DNA from: Rhodoferax sp.
GTDB taxonomy: Bacteria > Pseudomonadota > Gammaproteobacteria > Burkholderiales > Burkholderiaceae_C
NCBI RefSeq assembly: GCF_030646845.1
Contig: NZ_JAUSLE010000003.1
Span: forward strand, 1-64,000
Direction: 5' to 3'
DNA length: 64,000 nt
The notes under the pieces were generated by a model, which saw nothing but the letters and a program-made list of their open reading frames with translations, ran no database searches and was not told where the DNA came from. The position numbers were made by a program, and so were the translations under genes. Each line of letters begins with the position of its first letter. Positions within the stretch are counted from its first letter, which is position 1. Positions 63,873-64,000 of this stretch are shown in pieces.

Positions 63873-64000
63873 ATGGAAACACTCGACAAGTTCGACCTCG
63901 CCATCCTGAATGAACTGCAAATCGATGGTCGTCTCAGCAATGCCGAGCTCAGTGCCCGCGTGGGCCTGAGCGCGGCGCCCTGCTGGCGGCGGGTGCGGGC
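63873..64000 (+). CDS. Lrp/AsnC family regulator, 5' end (partial)
   Basis: The first 42 codons of an Lrp/AsnC-type regulator run off the window, which is why the ORF track misses it. The N-terminal helix-turn-helix is clear: DKFDLAILNELQIDGRLSNA, ELSARVGLSAAPCWRRV. AAAGGA lies before the ATG. Lrp-type proteins sense amino acids and commonly control amino acid catabolic genes. The shared motif makes the indolepyruvate oxidoreductase a candidate target. Confidence 0.93.
   Translation, partial: METLDKFDLAILNELQIDGRLSNAELSARVGLSAAPCWRRVR

Noticed and set aside
1-64000. CRISPR array, tRNA or rRNA genes, IS elements, prophage
   Set aside because: No evenly spaced direct repeats, cloverleaf sequences with CCA ends, transposase or integrase motifs, or phage genes were seen. 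The dispersed repeats are far apart and variable.

Overview
The window is high-GC, gene-dense chromosomal DNA from a betaproteobacterium, most likely family Comamonadaceae (Rhodoferax/Polaromonas/Acidovorax-like). The evidence is the protein content (DUF1631, Smg, fused indolepyruvate:ferredoxin oxidoreductase, class II aldolase next to pyk and purC, paired DUF1800/DUF1501 proteins) and a dispersed ~50 bp repeat with a GCTATT...TAGCTGC core, which I recall as typical of that family. I see no prophage, insertion sequence, CRISPR array, tRNA or rRNA.

Layout. 1-0.5 kb: 3' end of uvrA. 0.6-4.2 kb: a membrane GAF-GAF-PAS-GGDEF-EAL protein. 4.4-8.7 kb: an EamA-type exporter, a TetR regulator and a two-subunit periplasmic molybdenum hydroxylase of the isoquinoline 1-oxidoreductase type. 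8.9-12.4 kb: tandem duplicate fadD genes. 12.7-16 kb: a DUF1800-DUF1501 pair. 16-17 kb: pyrF. 17-19.7 kb: vanillate O-demethylase vanAB with a MarR regulator and a perfect 16 bp palindrome at the vanA promoter. 19.7-22.3 kb: a soluble PAS3-GGDEF-EAL protein. 22.5-25.6 kb: thpR, a small membrane protein, and the coupled set tsaB-rimI-uracil-DNA glycosylase. 25.6-29.7 kb: a DMT transporter, dacB, a MASE2-GGDEF cyclase and a SemiSWEET. 29.7-37.1 kb: housekeeping genes sua5/tsaC, purK, purE, cnoX (opposite strand), purC, fba and pyk. 37.2-44.7 kb: a phosphorelay cluster with a 1667-aa hybrid kinase, a REC-GGDEF protein, two lone REC proteins and a lone HPt. 44.6-48.4 kb: pgk, then def-fmt-azlC-azlD. 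48.6-51.6 kb: a LysM protein, dprA and smg. 51.6-57.4 kb: DUF1631 and yajC-secD-secF. 57.6-61.2 kb: fused indolepyruvate:ferredoxin oxidoreductase. 61.5-63.7 kb: Tat-exported alkaline phosphatase phoX behind a four-unit Pho box. The window ends in the start of an Lrp/AsnC regulator that the ORF track omits.

Three themes stand out. First, the ~50 bp repeat lies inside at least six coding genes (sua5, purK, cnoX, fmt, uracil-DNA glycosylase, a DMT transporter, probably dprA). It is always read in one of two frames, one per orientation, so it acts as a portable in-frame peptide insert. Second, signalling is dense: four GGDEF proteins, all with intact catalytic motifs and RxxD inhibitory sites, and a kinase/phosphorelay cluster in which one REC gene runs 94 bp into the antisense of pgk. 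Third, several promoter elements can be read directly: the Pho box, the van palindrome, a TetR-type site between -35 and -10 of the molybdenum hydroxylase operon, and a 14 bp motif shared by the oxidoreductase and lrp upstream regions.

Most other genes are ordinary core metabolism. I found no obviously new multi-gene system. The repeat family and the phosphorelay cluster are the best leads.
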